Shown here in pieces: positions 5,380-13,395 of a stretch of DNA of 21,068 nucleotides. The position numbers and the translations under genes are program-made. Location: assembly GCA_002350805.1 (NCBI GenBank), contig DEFO01000048.1, positions 37,918-58,985 of the forward strand. Reading direction: 5' to 3'. The DNA comes from Prevotella sp. UBA2850. GTDB lineage: Bacteria > Bacteroidota > Bacteroidia > Bacteroidales > Bacteroidaceae. Numbering within the stretch: position 1 is the first letter of the stretch; every line of letters starts with the position of its first letter. The notes under the pieces are model-generated. The model saw nothing but the letters and a program-made list of their open reading frames with translations, was not told where the DNA came from and made no database searches.

Positions 5380-7872
5380 ATGAATACATTGAAACGATAC
5401 CTGCCCGATGTTCTGGCAGTGTTGCTTTTTGCGGTCATTTCGTATGCTTACTTCTTCCCAGCCGACATCGAAGGCCGTATTCTCTACCGGCACGACTCGA
5501 GTGCAGGAAGGGGTGCCGGGCAGGAGGCCTCGGTCTATCATGAGCAGACGGGAAAGACCACACGGTGGACCAACGCCACCTTCGGCGGTATGCCTACCTA
5601 CCAGACGGCCCCGTCGTATAAGAGTACCGACGGACTGGGCAAGTTGGTGAAGGCCTATCACCTGTGGCTGCCCGAGAATGTGTGGTATCTGTTTGTCTAT
5701 CTGCTGGGTTTCTATATCCTGCTGCGGGCGTTCGACTTCCGGTGGTATCTGGCTGCACTGGGCTCGGTGGTATGGGCCTTCAGCAGCTATTTCCTCATCA
5801 TCATTGCCGCTGGCCACATCTGGAAGGTGATGGCGCTGGCTTATCTGCCGCCGATGATAGCCGGACTGGTGCTGGCCTACCGCGGCAGGTATCTGTGGGG
5901 ACTCATCGTGACGGCCATCTTTGCGGCCTTCGAGGTGAATGCCAACCACGTGCAGATGACCTATTACTATCTGTTCGTCATCTTCTTCATGGTGCTGGCG
6001 TGGCTGGCCGAGGCGGTGAAGAAGAAGCAGATGGCTCACTTCTGGAAGGCTACGGCGGCCTGTGCAGTGGGTGCTGCCCTCGGTATCTGCATCAACATCT
6101 CGAACCTCTATCACACGTGGCAGTATGGCCAGGAGTCGATGCGCGGAAAGAGCGAGCTGGTGAAGAAGAATGCTGCCAACCAGACCAGCAGCGGACTGGA
6201 CCGCGACTATATCACCCAGTGGAGCTACGGCATCGGCGAGACATGGACCCTGCTCATCCCCAACACCAAGGGCGGCGCCTCGTTCCCGCTGGTGATGAAC
6301 AAAACGGCCATGGAGCATGCCGACAACAACTATATTCAGATTTACCAGCAGCTGACACAATACTGGGGCGAGCAGCCGGGCACGAGCGGTCCGGTGTATG
6401 TGGGCGCCTTCGTGCTGATGCTCTTCATCCTGGGCCTCTTCATCGTGAAGGGACCCATGAAGTGGGCTTTGCTGGCTGCAACGGTGTTGTCGATACTGCT
6501 GTCGTGGGGCCGCAATTTCATGGGGTTCACCGACTTCTTCCTCGACTACATGCCCATGTATGCCAAATTCCGCACGGTGGCCAGCATCCTGGTCATTGCC
6601 GAGTTCACCATTCCGTTGCTGGCCATGCTGGCGCTGAAGCAGGTCGTAGAGGAGAACAACCTGAAGACGCTCGGCAAACCGCTGGTGCTGTCGTTCGGTC
6701 TGACTGCCGGCTTCTGTGCGCTCTTTGCCCTGATGCCCTCGCTGTTCTTCTCGGACTTCGTGTCGAGTGCTGAGCTGCATGCCATGAGCCAGATACCTGC
6801 CGACCAGCTGAACCCGCTGCTGGACAACCTGCGCGAGATGCGACGCGCCATGTTCACCGCCGACTGCTGGCGCTCGTTCTGGATCATCGTGATAGGTGCT
6901 GGCATCCTGTTGCTCTATCTGACGAAGAAGATGAAGGCCACCTATGCCGTGGGCGCCATCCTAGTGCTCTGCCTGATAGACATGTGGCAGGTCGACAAGC
7001 GCTATCTGAACGACGAGATGTTTGTGGAGAAGAGCCAGCGCGACGCTCCTCAACCCATGACCGCCACCGACAAGCAGATACTACAGGACAAGAGCCTCGA
7101 CTACCGTGTGCTGAACCTGGCCTCGAACACCTTCAACGAGAACGAGACTTCCTACTACCATAAGAGCATCGGCGGCTATCATGCTGCCAAGCTGCGCCGC
7201 TACCAGGAGATGATTGATGCCTATATCGCTCCTGAGATGCAGAAGCTGATGCCTGCCATTGCCGATGCACAATGCGACATGACCAAAGTGGCGGGCGACA
7301 GCCTCTATCCCGTGCTGAACATGCTCAACACCAAATATGTCATCATGCCGCTGCAGGGCGGACAGACCGTGCCCATACAGAATCCCTATGCCTATGGCAA
7401 TGCCTGGTTTGTGGACAAGGTGAACTATGTGGACAATGCCAATCAGGAGATTGACATGATAGGCAAGCTGAACCTCCGCCATGAGGCCGTTGCCGACAAG
7501 AAGTTCCAGCAGCAGCTGGGCGCTGCCGTCGATCAGGAGAATGCCGTGGTGACCATCAAATCGTACGAGCCGAACCATCTCACCTACGATGTCCAGTCGG
7601 ACAAGGGCGGTGTCGTGGTGTTCTCGGAAATCTACTATCCTGGCTGGACGGCTACGATAGACGGACAACCGGCCGAGCTGGGACGCGTCAACTACATCCT
7701 GCGTGCCCTGAACGTGAAAGCCGGGCAGCATCAGGTGGAGCTGAGCTTCCATCCCAAGTCGGTGGAGCGCACCGAGACCATTGCCTACGTGGCGTTTGTG
7801 CTGCTGTTGCTGGCTGTGGCGGCAGTGGTGTTTGTGGAGTGGAAGAAACAAAAGAAGACTGTTGCATCGTGA
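5380..7872 (+). CDS. YfhO family polytopic membrane protein
   Basis: An 830-residue protein of the YfhO family. It begins with a membrane helix (residues about 8-27), followed by a long extracytoplasmic loop with HDSSAGRGAGQEASVYHEQT and FGGMPTYQ. A series of further helices reaches to about residue 535. The soluble C-terminal region ends in the family's beta-rich signature PGWTATIDGQPA, then one last helix and a Lys-rich tail. YfhO proteins resemble GT-C glycosyltransferases, and the Bacillus subtilis member is linked to lipoteichoic acid glycosylation. In Bacteroidota the substrate is unknown, and a lipid-linked sugar donor at the inner membrane is an inference. The start at 5380 follows the promoter directly. 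The stop overlaps the fkp start, so the two genes should be translationally coupled. Confidence 0.92.
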   Translation: MNTLKRYLPDVLAVLLFAVISYAYFFPADIEGRILYRHDSSAGRGAGQEASVYHEQTGKTTRWTNATFGGMPTYQTAPSYKSTDGLGKLVKAYHLWLPENVWYLFVYLLGFYILLRAFDFRWYLAALGSVVWAFSSYFLIIIAAGHIWKVMALAYLPPMIAGLVLAYRGRYLWGLIVTAIFAAFEVNANHVQMTYYYLFVIFFMVLAWLAEAVKKKQMAHFWKATAACAVGAALGICINISNLYHTWQYGQESMRGKSELVKKNAANQTSSGLDRDYITQWSYGIGETWTLLIPNTKGGASFPLVMNKTAMEHADNNYIQIYQQLTQYWGEQPGTSGPVYVGAFVLMLFILGLFIVKGPMKWALLAATVLSILLSWGRNFMGFTDFFLDYMPMYAKFRTVASILVIAEFTIPLLAMLALKQVVEENNLKTLGKPLVLSFGLTAGFCALFALMPSLFFSDFVSSAELHAMSQIPADQLNPLLDNLREMRRAMFTADCWRSFWIIVIGAGILLLYLTKKMKATYAVGAILVLCLIDMWQVDKRYLNDEMFVEKSQRDAPQPMTATDKQILQDKSLDYRVLNLASNTFNENETSYYHKSIGGYHAAKLRRYQEMIDAYIAPEMQKLMPAIADAQCDMTKVAGDSLYPVLNMLNTKYVIMPLQGGQTVPIQNPYAYGNAWFVDKVNYVDNANQEIDMIGKLNLRHEAVADKKFQQQLGAAVDQENAVVTIKSYEPNHLTYDVQSDKGGVVVFSEIYYPGWTATIDGQPAELGRVNYILRALNVKAGQHQVELSFHPKSVERTETIAYVAFVLLLLAVAAVVFVEWKKQKKTVAS

Positions 7873-10643
7873 AGAAACTGCTTTCGCTACCGCCCAATCT
7901 GGTGAACTGTTTTCACGATATAACGGGTTACCGTCGTGAAGAGTGGTTCTGCACGCACGACCCTATCGACCAGAAGCTAGGGTCGGGTGGGGGTAGTGCG
8001 TGGCTGCTATGGCAGGCCTATGCATCGGCCGACGGCCAGGAGCCTATCCGGCAAAACGCCCGGACGTTCGGCGAGTGGCTGAGGAAAGAGGAGCCTTTCG
8101 GCGAGTGGCTGAGGAAAGAGAAGCGCATCTTGCTGCATGCTGGCGGTCAGAGCCGCCGTTTGCCGGCTTATGCTCCGTCGGGAAAGATTCTCACCCCCAT
8201 TCCCGTGTTCCGCTGGGAGCGCGGACAGCGTCTCTCGCAAGACCTGCTGTCGTTGCAGGTGCCGCTCTACGAGCAGATGATGCAGGCAGCCCCCGAAGAT
8301 ATGCATACGATGATAGTGAGTGGCGACGTGTTGATACGCGCCACCCAACCGCTGCAGCCCATTCCCGAGGCCGATGTGGTGTGCTACGGCTTGTGGCTGG
8401 GACCGGACATCGCCAAAGACCATGGCGTGTTTGTCTCGGACCGCCGTTCGCCGTCGGTGCTCAAGTGCATGTTGCAGAAGCCCTCGGTACAACAGCTGGG
8501 CCAACTGCAGAAAGACCATTTCTACCTGACCGACATTGGCGTGTGGCTGCTCAGCGACAGGGCCGTTGAGGTGTTGATGAGGAAGAGCACCGGCAGCTCA
8601 TCCACCCTTCAAGCCTACGACCTCTATGGCGAGTTTGGCTGTTGCCTGGGCACGCATCCCACCATCAGCGACGATGAGGTGAGCCAGTTGAGCGTGGCCA
8701 TCCTGCCCTTGCCGGGGGGCGAGTTCTATCATTTTGGCACCAGCCATGAGCTCCTGACCTCGACGCTGGCCATTCAGAATCTTGTGAACGACCAGCGCGA
8801 GATCATGCACCACTCGCTGAAACCCCATCCCTCGATGTTTGTACAGAATGCCGTCACCCGCATTCATATTACCGAGGAGAATCAGAATCTATGGATAGAG
8901 AATAGTTGCGTGGGCGCGAAATGGACCCTTGCCCGCGAGAATATCATCACGGGTGTGCCCGAAAACGATTGGGAGATACATCTGCAGGAGGGACAGTGTC
9001 TCGACATCGTGCCCATTGGCGAGAGCCAGTGGGTGGTTCGCCCTTATCATTATGCCGACAGGTTTGCCGGTGAGGAACAAACCACTCCGCAATTCCCTGT
9101 GGTTGACAGCATCGACGAGATGAAGCATGTTGTCGAGACCATCTATGGCCGTCGGCAGCAGCCGTTGCCTGCCGGCTATCCGCTGCTGTCTGCCGAGCAG
9201 ATCTCCGCACAGGCCAACTTGCGGCGGCTGACCGAGCAGCGCCGGCAGTTACGTGCACGCTGTTGGCCGGCCATCGCTCAGAACTACGAGCATAGCGTAT
9301 TCTATCAGACCGACCTTGACGATGCAGCCCATGAGTTTCATGACTTTCAGCTGCCCGAGCCGGCACCCATTGCCAGTGATGCACCTCTGATGACGCGCAT
9401 CCACGACAGCATGTTCCGTTCGGAGTTGAGACGGCTGAATGGGGAGCCGTTTGAGGCAGAGGAGCGCAAGGCGTTCAGACTGTTGCAGCAAGGACTTGTA
9501 GGACAGGTGCTTGCCCAGCAGCCCCATCCCCACATGTCGGTATATAGCGACCAGATTGTATGGGGACGCTCGCCCGTGCGCATCGATATATCAGGAGGCT
9601 GGACCGACACACCGCCGTTCTGCCTGATGGAGGGTGGCAATGTGGTCAACCTGGCCATCGAACTGAACGGTCAGCCACCGCTCCAAGCCTACGTAAAGCC
9701 CGGCAGGGAGCATCTCATCACCCTGCGAAGCATCGACCTGGGGGCGATGGAACAGGTACGCACCTACGACGAACTGGCCGACTACCAGAAGGTGGGAAGT
9801 CCCTTCTCCATTCCAAAGGCTGCCCTCACGCTGGCCGGTTTCCATCCCTCTGCCTCCGACACGCTGGAGCACCAGCTGGCCGACTTTGGCTGTGGAATAG
9901 AGATTACGCTGCTCTCGGCCATCCCTGCGGGCAGCGGACTGGGAACCAGCAGCCTGCTGGCGTCTACCGTGTTGGGCGCGCTGAACGACTTCTGTGGGCT
10001 CGGGTGGGATAAAAACGAGATAGGGCACCGCACACTGGTGCTCGAACAAATGCTGACGACCGGAGGCGGATGGCAAGACCAGTTTGGCGGCTTGCTGCAT
10101 GGAGTGAAACTGTTGCAGACCGAACGCGGCTTCGACCAGAATCCCGTGGTGAGATGGCTGCCCGACAATCTGTTCACTCAGCCCGAGTATCAGCCATGCC
10201 ATCTCCTCTATTATACCGGCATTACCCGTACGGCCAAGACCATCCTGGCCGAGATTGTGCGGAAGATGTTCCTCAATCATCACGACGAACTGGCGCTGCT
10301 CCGTGAGATGAAGCAGCATGCACTCGAGATGTATGAGGCCATCCAGCGCAATGACTTCCGGCAGATGGGACTTCACCTGCGCAAAAACTGGCTGCAGAAC
10401 CAGGCACTCGACAGGGGGACCAATCCTCCGGCTGTCCGGGCGATTACCGACTTGATAGACGACCTGTGCCTGGGCTATAAACTGCCTGGAGCAGGGGGCG
10501 GGGGCTTCCTCTATATGGTGGCTAAAGACCCCGAGGCGGCTGTACGCATCCGGCAGCTGCTGCAAGGCAACAGGCAGAATGCCAATGCCCGGTTTGTTGA
10601 CATGTCGCTGAGCAGGAAAGGACTCCAGGTGAGCCGTAGTTGA
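7869..10643 (+). CDS. fkp: Bifunctional L-fucokinase/GDP-L-fucose pyrophosphorylase
   Basis: Fkp phosphorylates free L-fucose and then transfers GMP to give GDP-L-fucose, the salvage route that feeds fucosylation of capsules and glycoproteins in Bacteroides. The start is taken as GTG 7869, giving 924 residues and the family N-terminus KKLLSLPPNLV. This GTG overlaps the yfhO TGA, a coupled start. The pyrophosphorylase part has HAGGQSRRLP (90-99), then APSGK with Lys106. The C-terminal GHMP kinase part has WGRSPVRIDISGGWTD, GSGLGTSS (688-695), TTGGGWQDQFGG and LPGAGGGGF near 872-880. The protein matches the Bacteroides Fkp closely throughout. Odd feature: residues 67-76 (FGEWLRKEEP) are repeated almost exactly at 77-86, where, as I recall it, the B. 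fragilis enzyme has one copy. Confidence 0.96.
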   Translation: MKKLLSLPPNLVNCFHDITGYRREEWFCTHDPIDQKLGSGGGSAWLLWQAYASADGQEPIRQNARTFGEWLRKEEPFGEWLRKEKRILLHAGGQSRRLPAYAPSGKILTPIPVFRWERGQRLSQDLLSLQVPLYEQMMQAAPEDMHTMIVSGDVLIRATQPLQPIPEADVVCYGLWLGPDIAKDHGVFVSDRRSPSVLKCMLQKPSVQQLGQLQKDHFYLTDIGVWLLSDRAVEVLMRKSTGSSSTLQAYDLYGEFGCCLGTHPTISDDEVSQLSVAILPLPGGEFYHFGTSHELLTSTLAIQNLVNDQREIMHHSLKPHPSMFVQNAVTRIHITEENQNLWIENSCVGAKWTLARENIITGVPENDWEIHLQEGQCLDIVPIGESQWVVRPYHYADRFAGEEQTTPQFPVVDSIDEMKHVVETIYGRRQQPLPAGYPLLSAEQISAQANLRRLTEQRRQLRARCWPAIAQNYEHSVFYQTDLDDAAHEFHDFQLPEPAPIASDAPLMTRIHDSMFRSELRRLNGEPFEAEERKAFRLLQQGLVGQVLAQQPHPHMSVYSDQIVWGRSPVRIDISGGWTDTPPFCLMEGGNVVNLAIELNGQPPLQAYVKPGREHLITLRSIDLGAMEQVRTYDELADYQKVGSPFSIPKAALTLAGFHPSASDTLEHQLADFGCGIEITLLSAIPAGSGLGTSSLLASTVLGALNDFCGLGWDKNEIGHRTLVLEQMLTTGGGWQDQFGGLLHGVKLLQTERGFDQNPVVRWLPDNLFTQPEYQPCHLLYYTGITRTAKTILAEIVRKMFLNHHDELALLREMKQHALEMYEAIQRNDFRQMGLHLRKNWLQNQALDRGTNPPAVRAITDLIDDLCLGYKLPGAGGGGFLYMVAKDPEAAVRIRQLLQGNRQNANARFVDMSLSRKGLQVSRS
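8067..8126 (+). repeat. 30-base in-frame tandem duplication inside fkp
   Basis: Two adjacent 30-base copies (8067-8096 and 8097-8126) agree at 27 positions, with the first 24 bases identical. They encode FGEWLRKEEP and FGEWLRKEKR, directly before the pyrophosphorylase nucleotide-binding loop. The near identity at DNA level indicates a recent event. Confidence 0.92.
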
Positions 10644-10668
10644 TGAGACAAAAGAATCATTATTACAC

Positions 10669-12462
10669 ATGAAATATATGAAGAAAGTTCTGACTATCGT
10701 CGTGCTGTTGGTTGCAGCGCTGACCGTGAAGGCCCAGGAAGTGCCGCTGATTGGTAATGTGATGGCCCGCCATACACAATCGCTGAATGGCGCCTGGAAC
10801 TATATCGTGGATGTCCAGGAAGAGGGCTATTATGATTATCGCATGAAACCCACCCGCTGGGGATTCTTCCGCAATGCCAAGCCGCAAAAGCCCGAAGACC
10901 TGATAGAGTATGATTTCGACAAGGCTCCCACCATGCAGGTGCCAGGCGACTGGAACACACAGGACGAGCGGCTCTTTTTCTATGAGGGTACGGTATGGCT
11001 GAAGCGTAGTTTCGAGTACCGGCCACAAGACGGATGCCGGGCACTGTTGTATTTCGGGGCTGTCAACTACGATGCTCATGTCTATGTGAACGGGCATCAT
11101 GTGGGCCATCATGTGGGCGGGTTCACACCGTTCAACTTCGATGTCACCGAACAGTTGCACGAGGGCGAGAATGTGGTCATAGTCAAAGTAGACAACAAGC
11201 GTCATGCCTCTGCCGTCCCCACACAGATTTTCGACTGGTGGAACTATGGCGGCATCACCCGCGATGTGCTGCTGGTCAGCCTTGAGCCGACTTACATCGA
11301 GAACTACACCCTCAAACTGCTGAGCCTTGAGGGACGCCGCTTGGGGTTCACCGTGAAGTTGAACAAGAAGGAAGCAGGACGGAAAGTGGTGTTGAATATT
11401 CCCGAACTGAGAATCAAGAAAACCGTCGTCACCGATGCAGAGGGAACAGCCACCTGCTTTATGAAGGCCAAGCCACAGCTCTGGACACCTCAGAACCCGA
11501 AACTCTACGATGTGGAAATCCAGATGGACGAGACGACTCTTGCCGACCAGATTGGCTTCCGCTTCATCGAGACCAAGGGCAAACAACTGCTGCTGAACGG
11601 CGAGCCGATCTTCCTCAAGGGCATTAGCATTCATGAGGAGAAACCCAACGGCGGCGGCCGTGCCAACTGTACTGAGGACGCCCACACCCTGTTGTCGTGG
11701 GCCAAGGAGATTGGTTGTAACTTTGTGCGGCTGGCTCATTATCCTCACAATGAGTATGCCGTGCGTGAGGCCGAGCGCATGGGTATGTTGGTGTGGTCGG
11801 AAATACCGGTCTACTGGACCATCGACTGGAAGAATGCAGCTACACTTGAGAATGCGCGCCGGCAGCTCACCGACATGATTGCCCGCGACCAGAACCGTGC
11901 CAATATCATCATTTGGAGCATCGCCAATGAGACTCCTCATTCTCCCGAGCGCGACGCCTTCCTGGGCGAACTGGCAAAGTTGGCCAAGCAACTCGACGAC
12001 AGCCGTCTGGTGAGTATGGCCATGGAGGTCACTTCGGCCTCTAATTTCCAAAACCGGCTGCAGGATAATATGCACGAGTATGTCGATGTGGTCAGTTTCA
12101 ATCAGTATATTGGCTGGTATCGCGATGTCAACGATGCCTCGAAGATGCAATGGGACATCCCTTACAACAAGCCCGTCATCGTCAGCGAGTTTGGCGGTGG
12201 AGCCAAATACGGTTACCATGGTGCCAAGAACCAGCGTTGGACAGAGGAGTTCCAGGAGAATCTGTATCGTGAGAATACTGCCATGCTCGACAAGATTGAC
12301 GGCCTGGCTGGTACCACACCGTGGATTCTGAAGGATTTCCGTTCGCCCCGCCGGGTGCTCAATGGCATACAAGACTATTATAATATGAAGGGCCTGTTCA
12401 GTGACAAGGGGCAGAAGAAAAAAGCCTTCTATGTACTGAAAGACTGGTATAGCAAGAAATAA
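10669..12462 (+). CDS. Exported glycoside hydrolase family 2 protein (beta-glucuronidase/beta-galactosidase type)
   Basis: A 597-residue GH2 enzyme with a signal peptide of about 22 residues (MKKVLTIVVLLVAALTVKAQ; the start could also be the ATG at 10678), so it should act in the periplasm or at the surface. The sugar-binding domain includes VPGDWNTQDERLFFYEGTVW and VNGHHVGHHVGGFTPFNFDV. An immunoglobulin-like domain follows, then a TIM barrel with LKGISIHEEKP and NFVRLAHYPH. The acid/base is Glu421 in IWSIANETP and the nucleophile is Glu507 in VIVSEFGGGA. The C-terminal NMKGLFSDKGQKKKAFYVL is typical of the beta-glucuronidase/beta-galactosidase side of the family. It is shorter than most beta-galactosidases (about 1,000 residues). 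The exact sugar cannot be fixed; the hexuronate-type transporter downstream is a weak hint of glucuronides. It follows fkp by 25 bases. Confidence 0.93.
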   Translation: MKYMKKVLTIVVLLVAALTVKAQEVPLIGNVMARHTQSLNGAWNYIVDVQEEGYYDYRMKPTRWGFFRNAKPQKPEDLIEYDFDKAPTMQVPGDWNTQDERLFFYEGTVWLKRSFEYRPQDGCRALLYFGAVNYDAHVYVNGHHVGHHVGGFTPFNFDVTEQLHEGENVVIVKVDNKRHASAVPTQIFDWWNYGGITRDVLLVSLEPTYIENYTLKLLSLEGRRLGFTVKLNKKEAGRKVVLNIPELRIKKTVVTDAEGTATCFMKAKPQLWTPQNPKLYDVEIQMDETTLADQIGFRFIETKGKQLLLNGEPIFLKGISIHEEKPNGGGRANCTEDAHTLLSWAKEIGCNFVRLAHYPHNEYAVREAERMGMLVWSEIPVYWTIDWKNAATLENARRQLTDMIARDQNRANIIIWSIANETPHSPERDAFLGELAKLAKQLDDSRLVSMAMEVTSASNFQNRLQDNMHEYVDVVSFNQYIGWYRDVNDASKMQWDIPYNKPVIVSEFGGGAKYGYHGAKNQRWTEEFQENLYRENTAMLDKIDGLAGTTPWILKDFRSPRRVLNGIQDYYNMKGLFSDKGQKKKAFYVLKDWYSKK

Positions 12463-12476
12463 GGAGCAACGGCACC

Positions 12477-13322
12477 ATGAAGTTTCGCACGGAGGTCACC
12501 ATCGAACAGCCTGAATGGCGGATCAGTCCCGACAGCCGATTGCTGTTTGTCGGCAGCTGCTTTGCCACGAACATAGGACAACGCTTTGTCGACAATCAGT
12601 TCCAGACGGTGGTCAATCCCTTCGGCGTGATGTACAACCCCGTCAGCATCCTTCATACGCTGCGGCGGCTGTATGATGGCTCTTCGTCGTTCTCTCCCGA
12701 TTTCGTGTTCCTGACGCTTGGTACCAACCATGTCTACCGACTGAGGGAGACGGGCGAGATTGTGGATAATTGTGAGAAACGGCCCCATCGTCTGTTCCAG
12801 GAAGAACAGCTGACCATCGCCCAGTGTGCAGATGCCTTGCGAGAGGGTGCCGCTTTGCTACGGCAGGTCAACCCTGATGTGCGCATCATCCTGACGGTCA
12901 GCCCTATCCGTTATGCCAAATACGGTTTTCATGGCAGTCAGCTGTCGAAGGCCACCCTGCTACTGGCCATCGACGAGCTCATCACTCGTTCCATGTCGGC
13001 CGATGCATCAACACGAAGTCTTTCGTCCCTTTATTACTTCCCGGCCTACGAGATTGTGAACGATGAGCTGCGCGATTACCGGTTCTATGGTGCCGACATG
13101 CTTCATCCCAGCGACCAGACCGTAGAGTATATCTGGCAGCAGATGACTGCTCATCTGCTCAGCGATGAGGCCCGCCAGTTCCTCGCTGAGTGGCAGCCCA
13201 TTCGGCAGGCGCTGCATCACCAGCCTTTCCATCCCGATTCTGAGGAATACCTTCGTTTCCGCAAGCAGACGGAGGAGCGGTTGGCAGCCTTTCGGAAGAA
13301 ATATCCACATATTAGCATCTGA
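12477..13322 (+). CDS. GSCFA domain protein
   Basis: A 281-residue protein of the GSCFA family, an uncharacterised group with an SGNH/GDSL-hydrolase-like fold. The defining motif GSCFA lies at residues 26-30 within LLFVGSCFATNIG, where the Ser would be the nucleophile. The family stretches FGVMYNPVSIL, LTLGTNH and ILTVSPIRYAKYGFHGSQLSKA follow, and GADMLHPSDQTVEYIW carries the likely Asp/His pair. There is no signal peptide, so it appears cytoplasmic. It starts 14 bases after the GH2 gene and lies 73 bases before murF-alr. From memory, GSCFA genes often lie next to this fusion in Bacteroidota, which suggests an envelope-linked esterase or acyltransferase role. The substrate is unknown. Confidence 0.92.
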   Translation: MKFRTEVTIEQPEWRISPDSRLLFVGSCFATNIGQRFVDNQFQTVVNPFGVMYNPVSILHTLRRLYDGSSSFSPDFVFLTLGTNHVYRLRETGEIVDNCEKRPHRLFQEEQLTIAQCADALREGAALLRQVNPDVRIILTVSPIRYAKYGFHGSQLSKATLLLAIDELITRSMSADASTRSLSSLYYFPAYEIVNDELRDYRFYGADMLHPSDQTVEYIWQQMTAHLLSDEARQFLAEWQPIRQALHHQPFHPDSEEYLRFRKQTEERLAAFRKKYPHISI

Positions 13323-13395
13323 GTACTGGTCCTACTAGTCAAAACTGGCAAGTCGGGCTCAAATAGAAACTACAATAACTCTATAAATACGCGTT

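Noticed and set aside
5275..6780. 501-residue minus-strand ORF opposite yfhO
   Set aside because: It is His/Gln-rich shadow sequence of a strongly supported YfhO gene and crosses the divergent promoters.
7839..7868. Longer Fkp start at ATG 7839
   Set aside because: The extra residues EETKEDCCI lie inside yfhO coding sequence and do not match the Fkp N-terminus, which begins at the GTG 7869.
11095..11118. 12-base tandem repeat (CATCATGTGGGC twice) in the GH2 gene
   Set aside because: The encoded VNGHHVGHHVGGFTPF has the normal family length at this position, so it is probably chance similarity rather than a duplication.
10663..12372. 569-residue ORF antisense to the GH2 gene
   Set aside because: It lies wholly opposite a gene with full family motifs. 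Long open antisense frames are common opposite GC-rich codon usage, and its translation resembles no protein.
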